The translations under genes and the position numbers were made by a program. From Thermodesulfobacteriota bacterium (lineage in GTDB: Bacteria > Desulfobacterota > S145-22), in NCBI GenBank assembly GCA_024763435.1, contig JANTFN010000007.1:1-18843 (forward strand): a stretch of DNA of 18,843 nt, written 5' to 3'. The notes under the pieces were generated by a model. It saw nothing but the letters and a program-made list of their open reading frames with translations. It had not been told where the DNA came from and made no database searches. Positions 1-7,507 of the stretch are shown one piece after another. Numbering within the stretch: position 1 is the stretch's first letter; every line of letters begins with the position of its first letter.

Positions 1-1
1 T

Positions 2-946
2 ATTCATTTTGCAGATAGTGTCAGGGCAGCCAGTGGCGGGCGACTGGATATCAAAGTCTTCCCGACGGGCGCAATTGTTCCGGCCATGCAGATTTTTGAT
101 GCTACCGCGAAAGGAACGCTGGATTGTTTTCACTCCTGGCCCGGCTACTGGAAAGGTAAAAACGAGGCTTTTGTTGCCTTTGCGTCGGTGCCGTTTGGTC
201 TTGATACGGAAGGATACCACATCTGGCTCTATGAGCGGGGTGGGGCTAAAATGCTTAATGAATTTTACAACAAGTATGGGATGGTCGCTTTCCCCTGCGG
301 GAACGCCGGGCAGGAATTGGGCCTCTTTTCGAATAAAAAGGCCACAAAGATGGAGGACTTTAAAGGCATGAAGGTCCGAACTCCTGGCTGGTATATGGAC
401 ATTCTGACCCGGCTTGGCGTTTCTGTCACCCCGCTTCCCGGCAGCGAGATTTATCTGGCCCTGGAGCGTGGCGTGATTGATGCCTGTGAATTCAGCGGGC
501 CCGCGGTGGATTATCCCATGGGTTTCCATGAAATTACAAAATATGTCATTGAGCCGGGCGTGCATCAGCCTTCCTGTCAGTTCGATGTGGTTTTCAACAA
601 GAAAAAGTGGGATTCTCTGCCGGAAGACCTGAAGGCTATTGTTGAAATCTGCGCCAAGGAAACACAGATGTGGACTTGGACCTGGCTGGAAAATCTGAAT
701 ATCCCCGCCTTGAAGCTTATGGGCAAACATGTCCAGTATATTAAAATGTCGGATAAGGCCTTGAATCAATTTGCCAAGGAAACCCATAAATATATTGAAG
801 AATTGAAGAAAAAATATCCTGATGTCAAAAAAGTTATGGATTCCCAGGAAAAATTCCGGAAAGATTTTGCCCAGTGGCGTGATCTTCGGGGTGGTCTGGT
901 TCCCTGGCCCTATAAAGAATATGTAAACGGAAGACATTCTCAGTAA
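2..946 (+). CDS. TRAP transporter solute-binding protein (TakP/FcbT1-like), 5' partial
   Basis: Periplasmic substrate receptor of a tripartite ATP-independent transporter, partial at the left edge. The frame is open from base 2, and the residues before the first ATG at 86 (RAASGGRLDIKVFPTG) are typical receptor sequence, so the true start lies upstream and ATG 86 is internal. About 314 C-terminal residues are present, so only the signal peptide and first strands are missing. The stretches VRTPGWYMDILTRLG, PGSEIYLALERGVIDACEFSGP and the later EPGVHQPS match the mannitol/2-oxoacid receptor branch (TakP, FcbT1) better than classic C4-dicarboxylate DctP. That suggests a monocarboxylate or 2-oxoacid ligand, which is inference. 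Membrane subunits follow directly downstream. Confidence 0.93.
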   Translation: MHFADSVRAASGGRLDIKVFPTGAIVPAMQIFDATAKGTLDCFHSWPGYWKGKNEAFVAFASVPFGLDTEGYHIWLYERGGAKMLNEFYNKYGMVAFPCGNAGQELGLFSNKKATKMEDFKGMKVRTPGWYMDILTRLGVSVTPLPGSEIYLALERGVIDACEFSGPAVDYPMGFHEITKYVIEPGVHQPSCQFDVVFNKKKWDSLPEDLKAIVEICAKETQMWTWTWLENLNIPALKLMGKHVQYIKMSDKALNQFAKETHKYIEELKKKYPDVKKVMDSQEKFRKDFAQWRDLRGGLVPWPYKEYVNGRHSQ

Positions 947-968
947 AAATCGGTAATGAATCTGAAGC

Positions 969-1005
969 GGCCGTCACCCAGGAGTTTCCCGCCTGGGTGA
1001 CGGCC
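969..1005 (+). promoter_or_regulatory. Intercistronic hairpin between TRAP receptor and dctQ
   Basis: A perfect 14-bp inverted repeat: GGCCGTCACCCAGG at 969-982 and its exact complement at 992-1005, with a 9-nt loop. No T-run follows, and the dctQ ribosome-binding site begins about 10 nt later. This fits an RNA-stabilising or partially attenuating stem at the 3' end of the receptor message better than a full terminator. Such stems commonly give more binding protein than permease from one operon. Confidence 0.7.
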
Positions 1006-1028
1006 TGAAGAACTGGGGGAAGTACCTG

Positions 1029-1529
1029 ATGAAAAAAATTGCTCGTGCTATAAGCGCCGCAAATGACACCTTGGGGAGGTTTTTCTCCCTTCTGATCCTG
1101 CCTCTTATTTTTGTCGTCATGTATGAGGTGATTGCCAGAAAAATCTTCCATGCGCCAACAAGCTGGGGATTTGAGCTGACCATCTATATCTATGGCGCGC
1201 ATTTTATGCTGGGTATGGCCTATACGCTATTGCTTGACAGGCATGTAAGAATCGATGTTATTGTCATGCAGTTATCTGAAAAAGTCCAGTTGTGGCTGCG
1301 TATTATTACCTTTGTAATTATTTTTATCCCTTTTGTGGGAGCCCTGACCTATGCCGCGATTGTTTTCGCGGCTGAATCCTGGTCGATTCTTGAGCTCAGC
1401 TCTACGGCATGGAAACCGCCTATTTATCCCTTTAAAACGATTATGCCGATTGCGATGCTTCTTCTTCTGGCTCAGGGGATTGCTAATTTTATCCGTGATA
1501 TCTACAAGCTTAAGGGAGAAAGTATATGA
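1029..1529 (+). CDS. dctQ: TRAP transporter small permease subunit (DctQ family)
   Basis: Four-helix small membrane subunit that pairs with DctM and docks the periplasmic receptor. It is 166 residues, usual for the family. Hydrophobic segments lie near residues 18-36, 50-69, 89-114 and 136-154. The HVRIDVI motif after the second helix (residues 72-78) is a DctQ hallmark. ATG at 1029 is preceded by GGGGGA at 1015-1020, 8 nt upstream. Its stop overlaps the dctM start (ATGA at 1526-1529), implying translational coupling and 1:1 assembly. Substrate cannot be read from this subunit. Confidence 0.93.
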   Translation: MKKIARAISAANDTLGRFFSLLILPLIFVVMYEVIARKIFHAPTSWGFELTIYIYGAHFMLGMAYTLLLDRHVRIDVIVMQLSEKVQLWLRIITFVIIFIPFVGALTYAAIVFAAESWSILELSSTAWKPPIYPFKTIMPIAMLLLLAQGIANFIRDIYKLKGESI

Positions 1530-2854
1530 GTCCTGACACACTTGCCCTTGTCATGTTCGGAACCTTATTTATTACGCTGTTTCTCGGCCATCCCCTTGCC
1601 TTCTCGCTGGGTGCGCTGGCTGTTGTGTTTGGGCTTATTGGATGGGGCGGATCACCGGATGTCGTTTTCGGTCTTTTTGCAAACAAGACATTTGGCGTTA
1701 TGGGGAATTATGTCCTGGTTGCTGTGCCGCTCTTTATTTTTATGGCGCAGATGCTGGATGCTTCCGGCATCGCGGAAAAACTATTTCATACCATGCATGT
1801 TATCCTGGGACCCATTCGAGGCGGCTTGGCACTGGCCGTGATCATTGTCTGCACGGTGTTTGCGGCATCCTCGGGTGTTGTTGGTGCTACGGAGGTTGCG
1901 ATCGGTCTTCTCGCAGTTCCTGCCCTGATGAAACGGGGATATAATCTTCCCTTAATTGCCGGCTCTATCTGCGCGGGTGGAACGCTTGGAATTATCATCC
2001 CGCCGAGTATTATGCTGGTGGTGTATGGGAGCCTGGCCGGGATGTCTGTGGGGCAGCTTTTTGCCGCGGCCATGTTTCCCGGTCTGCTGCTTTCCACGCT
2101 CTATATCATTTACATCCTGGTGCGATGCGGTATCAACCCGAAATTAGGGCCGCCGCTTCCTAAAGAGGAGCGTATTTATACCTTTTTTCAAAAAGTGAAA
2201 ATGGTAGTGTCCTCTCTTGTTCCCCCCGCGACGCTTATCATTCTGGTTTTGGGAAGTATCGTGGCGGGGATTGCCACCCCGACAGAAGCGGCTGGGATTG
2301 GGTCATTGGGAGCGATAATCCTGGCCCTTGGATATGGAAAACTGACATGGACCTCAGTTAAAGATGCTTCACTTTCCACGTTAACAACCACGTCAATGGT
2401 CATGACACTTTTCCTCGGTGGAAACGCTTTTCAGTCCATATTCATGGGGCTTGGTGGGGGAGATGCTATTTACAATATACTCATGGGATTTAACTTAAGT
2501 CCTTATGTCATCCTTTTTATCATGATGGGGTGTGTCTTCTTTCTCGGGATGTTTATTGACTGGCTGGGCATTTTATTGATTGTTCTGCCGATCTTTATAC
2601 CGATCACACAGGAACTGGGATTTGATCAGTTGTGGTTTGCTACATTGATATGCGTCAACCTGCAGATGGCCTTTTTGACCCCGCCTTTCGGGTATTCCCT
2701 GTTTTATCTGAAGGGAATTGCCCCGGAGGAAATGACGATAATGCATATCTATAAAGGCGTAGTCCCCTTCATCAGTCTGCAATGGATAGGGCTTATCACC
2801 TGTATTATCTTTCCGGAACTGGTGCTGTGGCTGCCTCAGGCTCTCTTTAAATGA
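1526..2854 (+). CDS. dctM: TRAP transporter large permease subunit (DctM family)
   Basis: The ion-coupled transport subunit of the TRAP system (DctM, 442 residues, about 12 membrane segments), which uses a sodium or proton gradient rather than ATP. Family signatures include LGHPLAFSLGALAVVFGL near the N-terminus, the conserved ASSGVVGATEVAIGLLAVPALMKRGY region, GTLGIIIPPSIMLVVYG, IATPTEAAGIGSLGA in the second half, and AFLTPPFGYSLFYLKG near the C-terminus. Start ATG overlaps the dctQ stop by 4 bp and carries AGGGAGA upstream. It is the third gene of the receptor-DctQ-DctM set. The downstream Fe-alcohol dehydrogenase follows after 46 bp on the same strand. Confidence 0.96.
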   Translation: MSPDTLALVMFGTLFITLFLGHPLAFSLGALAVVFGLIGWGGSPDVVFGLFANKTFGVMGNYVLVAVPLFIFMAQMLDASGIAEKLFHTMHVILGPIRGGLALAVIIVCTVFAASSGVVGATEVAIGLLAVPALMKRGYNLPLIAGSICAGGTLGIIIPPSIMLVVYGSLAGMSVGQLFAAAMFPGLLLSTLYIIYILVRCGINPKLGPPLPKEERIYTFFQKVKMVVSSLVPPATLIILVLGSIVAGIATPTEAAGIGSLGAIILALGYGKLTWTSVKDASLSTLTTTSMVMTLFLGGNAFQSIFMGLGGGDAIYNILMGFNLSPYVILFIMMGCVFFLGMFIDWLGILLIVLPIFIPITQELGFDQLWFATLICVNLQMAFLTPPFGYSLFYLKGIAPEEMTIMHIYKGVVPFISLQWIGLITCIIFPELVLWLPQALFK

Positions 2855-2900
2855 AAAAAGAAAACCAACTGAAATTTTTTGCTACACAGGAGGTAACATT

Positions 2901-4067
2901 ATGATAGCAGGACCAAGACCTTTTCGTATGCCGTCAACCGTCCATTTCGGGGAAAATGCAGCGAAGGAAGCAGGCCGTGAAGCCCGACAACTCGGGGCGA
3001 AAAAGGCTTTGTTTATAACAGACAAGATTCTCATGAAGATTGGTGTTGTTCAAGCGGTTCTTGATTCTCTTTCAGCGGCGGACATAGAAGCTGTTATTTT
3101 CGATGGCGTGGATGGAGAACCTACTCAGGATTACGTAAAAAAGGGCCTTGATATCTACCTGCGGGAAAAATGCGATATCATTATTGCCGCAGGCGGTGGA
3201 AGCTCTATTGATACAGCAAAGGCTGTAAGGGTAATGGCTGCCAATCCGGGTCGTATTCAGGATTACATGGGAATAGGCAAAATAACGAAGGCCGGCCCTC
3301 CGATGATCGCTATTCCGACAACCGCAGGGACAGGGAGCGAGGCTTCCATGTTCACGATTATCGCGGATACGGAAAATGATGTTAAGATGTTGATTGGCAG
3401 TCCCGTCGTTATTCCAACGGTTGCTCTGGTTGATCCTGTAATGACATTAAAAATGCCACGAGCCCTTACCGCTGCTACGGGGCTGGATGCCTTAACGCAT
3501 GCGATTGAAGCCTATGTGTCCATTAAATCACAGCCGATGAGTGATATAATGGCGCTCTCGGCCATTCGTCTGTTGGGTGAATTTCTGCCTCAGGCCTGGG
3601 CTAATCCCGACAACCTTGAGGCCCGGTCGCGGACATTGCTTGGGTCGTTTCAGGCGGGCGTTGCTTTTTCTAACGCCTCAGTCGCGCTGGTTCATGGCAT
3701 GTCGCGTCCTATCGGTGCGCTTTTTCATATCGCGCATGGCGTGTCTAATGCCGCCCTTCTCGGGATCGTCATGGAATTTTCACTTATGGGTTCCCCTGAT
3801 CGCTATGCAGATATTGCCAGCGCCCTCGGGGAATCTGTAGAGGGACTTAATCCCCTGGAGGCCGCGAAGCGCGGGGCTGACAGGGTTAATAGGATGATAA
3901 AAATGCTCGAAATACCCAATTTAACCCAAATGGGTGTGAACAGGGAAAAGCTTGAGCCTGTCGTTTCAAAAATGGCTGAAGATGCCCTTGCTAGCGGAAG
4001 CCCGGCAAACAATCCTCGAAAGGCTACCCGGGAAGAAATTATACAACTTTATTATACCGCTCTTTGA
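2901..4067 (+). CDS. Iron-containing (group III) alcohol dehydrogenase
   Basis: NAD(P)-dependent metal alcohol dehydrogenase of the FucO/DhaT/AdhB superfamily, 388 residues, the usual length. The nucleotide-binding motif GGGSSIDTAK is at residues 98-107. By position, D196 and H200 (GLDALTHAIEAY), H265 (VHGMSRP) and H279 (HIAHGVSNA) form the complete metal-binding set, so the enzyme should be active. A strong AGGAGGT lies 8 nt before ATG 2901. Being last in the TRAP gene run, it probably oxidises or reduces the imported compound or a derivative. Family members act on 1,2- and 1,3-diols, 4-hydroxybutyrate, sulfoacetaldehyde or simple alcohols, and the sequence alone does not choose among these. 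Confidence 0.94.
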   Translation: MIAGPRPFRMPSTVHFGENAAKEAGREARQLGAKKALFITDKILMKIGVVQAVLDSLSAADIEAVIFDGVDGEPTQDYVKKGLDIYLREKCDIIIAAGGGSSIDTAKAVRVMAANPGRIQDYMGIGKITKAGPPMIAIPTTAGTGSEASMFTIIADTENDVKMLIGSPVVIPTVALVDPVMTLKMPRALTAATGLDALTHAIEAYVSIKSQPMSDIMALSAIRLLGEFLPQAWANPDNLEARSRTLLGSFQAGVAFSNASVALVHGMSRPIGALFHIAHGVSNAALLGIVMEFSLMGSPDRYADIASALGESVEGLNPLEAAKRGADRVNRMIKMLEIPNLTQMGVNREKLEPVVSKMAEDALASGSPANNPRKATREEIIQLYYTAL

Positions 4068-4146
4068 GAGGGAGTCTCTCCTTTTCAAAGAAGCATGGAT
4101 TTTCCCGCGGGGCGAAAATCAAAGACGATAATTTGATGCATTTGTA

Positions 4147-4175
4147 GAAGGGCATTGCCGCCGACAATGTCCTTC
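4147..4175 (+). terminator. Putative terminator after the TRAP/dehydrogenase operon
   Basis: GAAGGGCATTG (4147-4157) pairs with CAATGTCCTTC (4165-4175), an 11-bp stem with one G-U pair and a 7-nt loop. A short T-rich stretch (TATTTT, 4181-4186) follows at some distance. Placement between the dehydrogenase and the asmA-like gene supports an end-of-operon role, but the weak U-tract makes the call tentative. A second, shorter stem (GAGAG/CTCTC, 4066-4080) overlaps the dehydrogenase stop codon. Confidence 0.45.
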
Positions 4176-4291
4176 TCGCCTATTTTACGAAAATTGACCA
4201 AGCGTTCTTCCTCCTTTGAAAAACGAGGTGTGGCGGCTTGTTTTTTGAGGCTGTTTCCGGTATTCTTTTTTGGAAAACGGGGAGGAATTAG

Positions 4292-6346
4292 ATGAAAAAA
4301 TTATTTGTTGTCCTGGGAATCATTGTTTTACTCGTTATGGTTGCCGTGGGCGCGTTGTTTTACGGGGTCAAGTCGTATGTGACGCCGGAAAAGGTTTCCG
4401 CACTGATCTCTGAAAAACTGGAATCGTCCCTGGGCCACAAGGTTAAGCTGGGACCGGTCTCAACGGGATTTTCCTCCGCGAAGGTGCGGGGGCTCTCGCT
4501 CCTTCCCAACAACCCGAAGGACAAAACCGCCCTTGTAAAAATCAGGAAAGTAACGCTTTCCTTTTCTCTTATTTCCCTTTTAAAAAAGAAGCTGAATATC
4601 CGTAAGATTGTCATCACCGCCCCGGAATTTTATCTCGTTCGGGAAAAGAACGGGACCTTGAACTGGCAGACGGAGTTTGCAAAGGTTTCATTAAACTTTA
4701 AGGGACAACACAGAGGCGCGGACGGCGTGGATTTCCCGTTTATCGCCACGGCACATGCCGCGGAGGCGGCGGACCCCAAATCGACGGGGTTTGTCATTCA
4801 GGTAAAAAAGGTAAAAATTAAAGGCGGGATAATTGTGTGGGTCGATCGCTTTCTGACGCCCGCTTACAGTGCCACCCTGACGTCTGTAGCGCTTGAGCTG
4901 GATAATTTTTCGTTCAACCGTCCCTTTGCCTTCCATTTGAAGGGAATTTTAAAGCTGAAAAAGGCCGCCACCCTTGAGGCGAAAGGGGAATTTAACCTCG
5001 CCGAAAACAATTTAAAGGGGGATTTGACCCTGATTTCCCTCTATCTGCCGGGCTTGAATCCCTATCTCAAGGCCTCGGGAATCAGGGCTGCAAATGGAAC
5101 TGAAGACCTGAAACTCCAGCTTTCCTCTAAACATCTTCAGGTGTGGGATATAGAAAAAGAGGTAACCCTCAAGGCCCTTGTTATTCAAACCCGGGCGGGA
5201 AAAACACGGCCGATCATGGCCCACCTGAATTCCAGGGCAACGCTTGACCTTGGAAAGGATTCCCTGACCCTGAAACGTGTTGACGGGAAGATCGCGGATA
5301 GCGATTTTAAACTGTCTGGTCGCGTGACAAATCTGCATAACACACCCAGGGGAGATCTCCTTTTTGAATCGAACAGGATGAACCTTGATACGCTGATGGC
5401 CCTTTTCGGGATTGCCCGGAAGGCATCGGTTAAAAGAGGCGTGGCAGGGGCAAAAAAAGTCCCGGTTGCGGGTCCAGTGAAAAAAGAGCCAGAGATACCT
5501 GATAAAACGGTCCAAAAACCCAAAAAGGCGCGTGGGGGGCCCCTTCCCGCCCTGACAATCCAGGCCAGAATTCATACCCTGATTGTTCAGAAGGTAAAAA
5601 TGGAAGAGATTGAGACTAAAATTGTTACCCGGCCACAGGGCGCGATTCTGGACCCCTTTTCCGCGAAGATGTATGGCGGGACGGTTAAGGGGAAAATCGA
5701 GGTGGATTTAAGCAGCGGTCTGCCGGTTGTCAGGAAGAGGGTTTCCATCAAGGACGTGGATGTGGCCCCCCTTCTCGCCGACATAAATCCTGAAATGAAG
5801 GAGAAATTTACCGGACATTTTTTCGGAGACGCCCGGGGCGGCGGTGTTGTCGAAGCGCCTTCCACGTATAAGGGGGAGGTGTCCTTTCATGTAGAGAAGG
5901 GGTCGATTCAAAATGTTGATGCCTTAAAGACAGCGGCGGCAATCATGAAACTACCCTCTCTTGAGAACCTTCAGTTTGATACCCTGAAAGGGAAGGCCCT
6001 GGTGAAAAACGGCAGGGTCCAAATTGTAACCGCCGACGCGACGGGACAGGACGTATCTTTCAAGACGGAAGGGGAAATAGGGTTTGATAAAAAGGTCGAT
6101 CTCCATACCACCCTGGAGTTGCCTTACAAGGTTGTCCGAAAAGCCCTGGGAAAACGCAGTAATCTTTTCGTGGACAGAACGGATGAGGCGGAAAAAAAGT
6201 GGTCGATTATTCCCCTCCGGGTCAGGGGAACCGTGGATCGCCCCCGTGTTTCGGTCAAATTCGAGAAGAAGGCCGTGGATAAACTCATCGATAAAAATAT
6301 TCACGACAAAAAAATAAGGAAGCTCTTAAAAGGCCTTTTTAATTAA
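4292..6346 (+). CDS. AsmA family inner-membrane-anchored protein
   Basis: A 684-residue member of the AsmA-like superfamily, whose characterised relatives (TamB, YhdP, AsmA) are single-pass proteins with long periplasmic beta-rich grooves used in phospholipid transport to the outer membrane or its assembly. The N-terminal helix is at residues 4-26. The AsmA N-domain follows, with TPEKVSALISEKLESSLGHKVKLGPV at 31-56 (excerpted here in two parts: TPEKVSALISEKLESSLG then HKVKLGPV) and APEFYLVREKNGTLNW at 110-125. Residues about 383-418 form a Lys/Pro/Ala-rich linker that splits the protein into two halves. The C-terminal half (420-684) is AsmA-like too and ends in a basic tail. GGGGAGGAA lies 6 nt before ATG 4292. 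The specific lipid or outer-membrane client is unknown. Confidence 0.85.
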   Translation: MKKLFVVLGIIVLLVMVAVGALFYGVKSYVTPEKVSALISEKLESSLGHKVKLGPVSTGFSSAKVRGLSLLPNNPKDKTALVKIRKVTLSFSLISLLKKKLNIRKIVITAPEFYLVREKNGTLNWQTEFAKVSLNFKGQHRGADGVDFPFIATAHAAEAADPKSTGFVIQVKKVKIKGGIIVWVDRFLTPAYSATLTSVALELDNFSFNRPFAFHLKGILKLKKAATLEAKGEFNLAENNLKGDLTLISLYLPGLNPYLKASGIRAANGTEDLKLQLSSKHLQVWDIEKEVTLKALVIQTRAGKTRPIMAHLNSRATLDLGKDSLTLKRVDGKIADSDFKLSGRVTNLHNTPRGDLLFESNRMNLDTLMALFGIARKASVKRGVAGAKKVPVAGPVKKEPEIPDKTVQKPKKARGGPLPALTIQARIHTLIVQKVKMEEIETKIVTRPQGAILDPFSAKMYGGTVKGKIEVDLSSGLPVVRKRVSIKDVDVAPLLADINPEMKEKFTGHFFGDARGGGVVEAPSTYKGEVSFHVEKGSIQNVDALKTAAAIMKLPSLENLQFDTLKGKALVKNGRVQIVTADATGQDVSFKTEGEIGFDKKVDLHTTLELPYKVVRKALGKRSNLFVDRTDEAEKKWSIIPLRVRGTVDRPRVSVKFEKKAVDKLIDKNIHDKKIRKLLKGLFN

Positions 6347-6367
6347 GAATGGCCCCTGTTATTTTCA

Positions 6368-6451
6368 GATGTATGCAGATAAACGTGGATAAAAAAGGGA
6401 AGCTGCTAATACGCGAATAAAAACATTGGCGCATTCGCGGTTCAAGAAAGA
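6368..6451 (+). repeat. Left copy of an ~84-bp direct repeat flanking brnTA
   Basis: This copy aligns without gaps to 7055-7138 (offset 687), with roughly 82% identity by hand count. The best-conserved block is CTAATACGCGAATAAAAA (6406-6423), followed by GCGCATTCGCGG. Inside it is an imperfect palindrome around the A-run (GCTAATACGCGAATA facing ATTGGCGCATTCGCGG). The pair brackets the complete brnT-brnA operon. Confidence 0.8.
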
Positions 6452-6500
6452 AATTATGAATGTTCCCCTATCGCCCTCCCGAAGCCCTAATTTTATTGTA

Positions 6501-6529
6501 TTGACAATGCCTGATGATATATTTACAAT
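6501..6529 (+). promoter_or_regulatory. brnTA promoter
   Basis: TTGACA at 6501-6506, a 17-nt spacer, and TACAAT at 6524-6529: a full-consensus -35 and a 5/6 -10. Transcription would start about 6535-6537, essentially at the brnT ATG (6536), so the message should be leaderless or nearly so. No Shine-Dalgarno sequence is visible before brnT, which agrees. Confidence 0.75.
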
Positions 6530-6537
6530 GTAAATAT
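6519..6537 (+). promoter_or_regulatory. Palindromic operator over brnT -10 and start codon
   Basis: A perfect 19-bp palindrome with 9-bp arms (ATATTTACA / TGTAAATAT) about the central A6528. It covers the -10 hexamer, the predicted transcription start and the first two bases of the brnT ATG. The BrnA family of ribbon-helix-helix antitoxins is known to autorepress its operon, so this is the expected operator. Confidence 0.7.
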
Positions 6538-6823
6538 GGAAGTGATCGTTTTTTTCTGGGATGATCGAAAAAATGAAAGAAACAGGGAAAAACACGCGAT
6601 CTCATTCGAAGAAGCGCAAACTGTATTTTTTGATGACAATGCTGTTGAATTCTACGATCCTGATCATTCAGCAACCGAAGACAGATTTCTGATGCTGGGG
6701 CTCAGTTATAAACTCAGAATTCTTGTGGTTAGTTACACAGTCAGAAATGATACGGAGATCAGGATCATATCGGCAAGAAAGGCAGTGAAAAAGGAAAAAG
6801 AAGCGTACAGGGAGAGATTATGA
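6536..6823 (+). CDS. brnT: BrnT family type II toxin
   Basis: Ribonuclease toxin of the BrnT/RelE-like fold (DUF497), 95 residues, full length. The family pattern is intact: FWDDRKNERNREKH (7-20), SFEEAQTVF (23-31), DPDHS (41-45) with the following E48-D49-R50, and the C-terminal RIISARKA (76-83). In characterised homologues it cleaves RNA and is neutralised by BrnA in a 2:2 complex. It lies directly upstream of and overlaps the antitoxin gene (ATGA, 6820-6823), the toxin-first order usual for this family. No ribosome-binding site is seen. The start sits at the predicted transcript 5' end. Confidence 0.93.
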   Translation: MEVIVFFWDDRKNERNREKHAISFEEAQTVFFDDNAVEFYDPDHSATEDRFLMLGLSYKLRILVVSYTVRNDTEIRIISARKAVKKEKEAYRERL

Positions 6824-7038
6824 GAAAGGAATATGATTTTTCAAAGATAAAGGGGCACAAAAATCCTTATGCGAAAAAGTTAAAAAAGCAGGTCACCCTA
6901 CGGATGGAAGTTGACATCATCGACTATTTCAAGAAAATGTCAGCAGACACAGGGATTCCATACCAGAATTTAATCAACTTTTATCTCCGGGAATGTGCCC
7001 AGTCGGGCAAGAAAATCTCAATCAAATGGGTGGCTTGA
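6820..7038 (+). CDS. brnA: BrnA family antitoxin (ribbon-helix-helix)
   Basis: A 72-residue antitoxin and DNA-binding autorepressor. After a basic toxin-wrapping N-terminus (KNPYAKKLKK), the RHH core reads QVTLRMEVDIIDYFKKMS then ADTGIPYQNLINFYLRECA, closely matching the BrnA/CopG pattern (beta strand, helix, GIPYQ turn, helix). Its ATG overlaps the brnT stop by 4 bp, with GGGAGA upstream. It should bind the 19-bp palindrome at 6519-6537. The pair appears complete and functional, unlike the other TA loci in this window. Confidence 0.93.
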   Translation: MRKEYDFSKIKGHKNPYAKKLKKQVTLRMEVDIIDYFKKMSADTGIPYQNLINFYLRECAQSGKKISIKWVA

Positions 7039-7054
7039 AATATGGGATACGGAT

Positions 7055-7138
7055 GATGTACGAAGATAAACGTGGGTGAAAGAAAGTGGCCGCTAATACG
7101 CGAATAAAAATATTAGCGCATTCGCGGCTAAAGAAAAA
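7055..7138 (+). repeat. Right copy of the ~84-bp direct repeat flanking brnTA
   Basis: Ungapped counterpart of 6368-6451, beginning 17 bp after the brnA stop. Its core is a quasi-palindrome: GCCGCTAATACGCGAATA (7089-7106), four A residues, then TATTAGCGCATTCGCGGC (7111-7128), with three mismatches between the arms. It could fold into a long hairpin in RNA or single-stranded DNA. Confidence 0.8.
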
Positions 7139-7164
7139 AGATTTGTGACCCCACCCACTTCAGG

Positions 7165-7193
7165 TCTCACGCAAAGGTGCCAAGACGCAAAAG
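7165..7193 (+). repeat. GCAAAG/GACGCAAA dispersed-repeat fragment
   Basis: Segment TCTCACGCAAAGGTGCCAAG followed by ACGCAAAAG resembles a degenerate short repeat (TCTCACGCAAAGGCGCAAAG-type) that I recall as common in intergenic DNA of many environmental bacteria. It sits between the right brnTA repeat and the higB remnant. No second copy is present in this window, so this rests on recall. Confidence 0.35.
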
Positions 7194-7237
7194 AATAAAA
7201 TTATGTAGATTCTTCATGTCCTGTATCCGTGTCATTA

Positions 7238-7396
7238 CAAGGTTTACGAATTCCTCCAGGTAATCGTCTTGAACAATTAAAAGGGGATAGAAAAGAGCAA
7301 TTTAGCATCAAAATTAACGAAAGAAGGCGTATCTGCTTTAGATGGCAAGATGGCAATGCTACGGATGTTGAAATTGTAGATTATCATAAAGGATGA
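7238..7396 (+). pseudogene. higB-like toxin, 5'-truncated
   Basis: The frame ending at TGA 7394-7396 reads QGLRIPPGNRLEQLKGDRKE, then QFSIKINERRRICFRWQDGN, then ATDVEIVDYHKG. This is the C-terminal half of a HigB/RelE-type mRNA interferase, with the usual LxGxR, NxxRRICFRW and DYH landmarks. The N-terminal ~40 residues are absent: upstream the frame stays open only to 7199 and has no homologous sequence or good start. A higA-type start follows 3 bp after the stop, the normal gene order. Loss of the N-terminus should inactivate it. Confidence 0.75.
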
Positions 7397-7399
7397 ACC

Positions 7400-7507
7400 A
7401 TGGCTAAGAGATTAGATCCAATTACTTTTGATGACCGCGCGAATGGCTCAATCAGGCGAAACAGGTTATGCGGTTACACTGAGGGTTTTTCTAACCCGTT
7501 TTTTTAA
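7400..7507 (+). pseudogene. higA antitoxin stub
   Basis: ATG 7400 opens 3 bp after the higB remnant and reads MAKRLDPIT, a start typical of HigA antitoxins (usually continuing PGEILLEEF). After residue 9 the frame leaves the family and stops at 7507, overlapping the 3' end of the oppositely oriented receiver gene. The helix-turn-helix is missing. The break near 7427 looks like a deletion or insertion junction. Confidence 0.5.

Noticed and set aside
4085..4222. Minus-strand frame reading ...KDIVGGNALLQMHQIIVFDF..., faintly like the C-terminus of a retropepsin-type aspartic protease
   Set aside because: Only about 38-45 codons, no ATG, and it overlaps the likely terminator. The resemblance is too short to call even a remnant, though TTG with GGAGGA upstream is noted.
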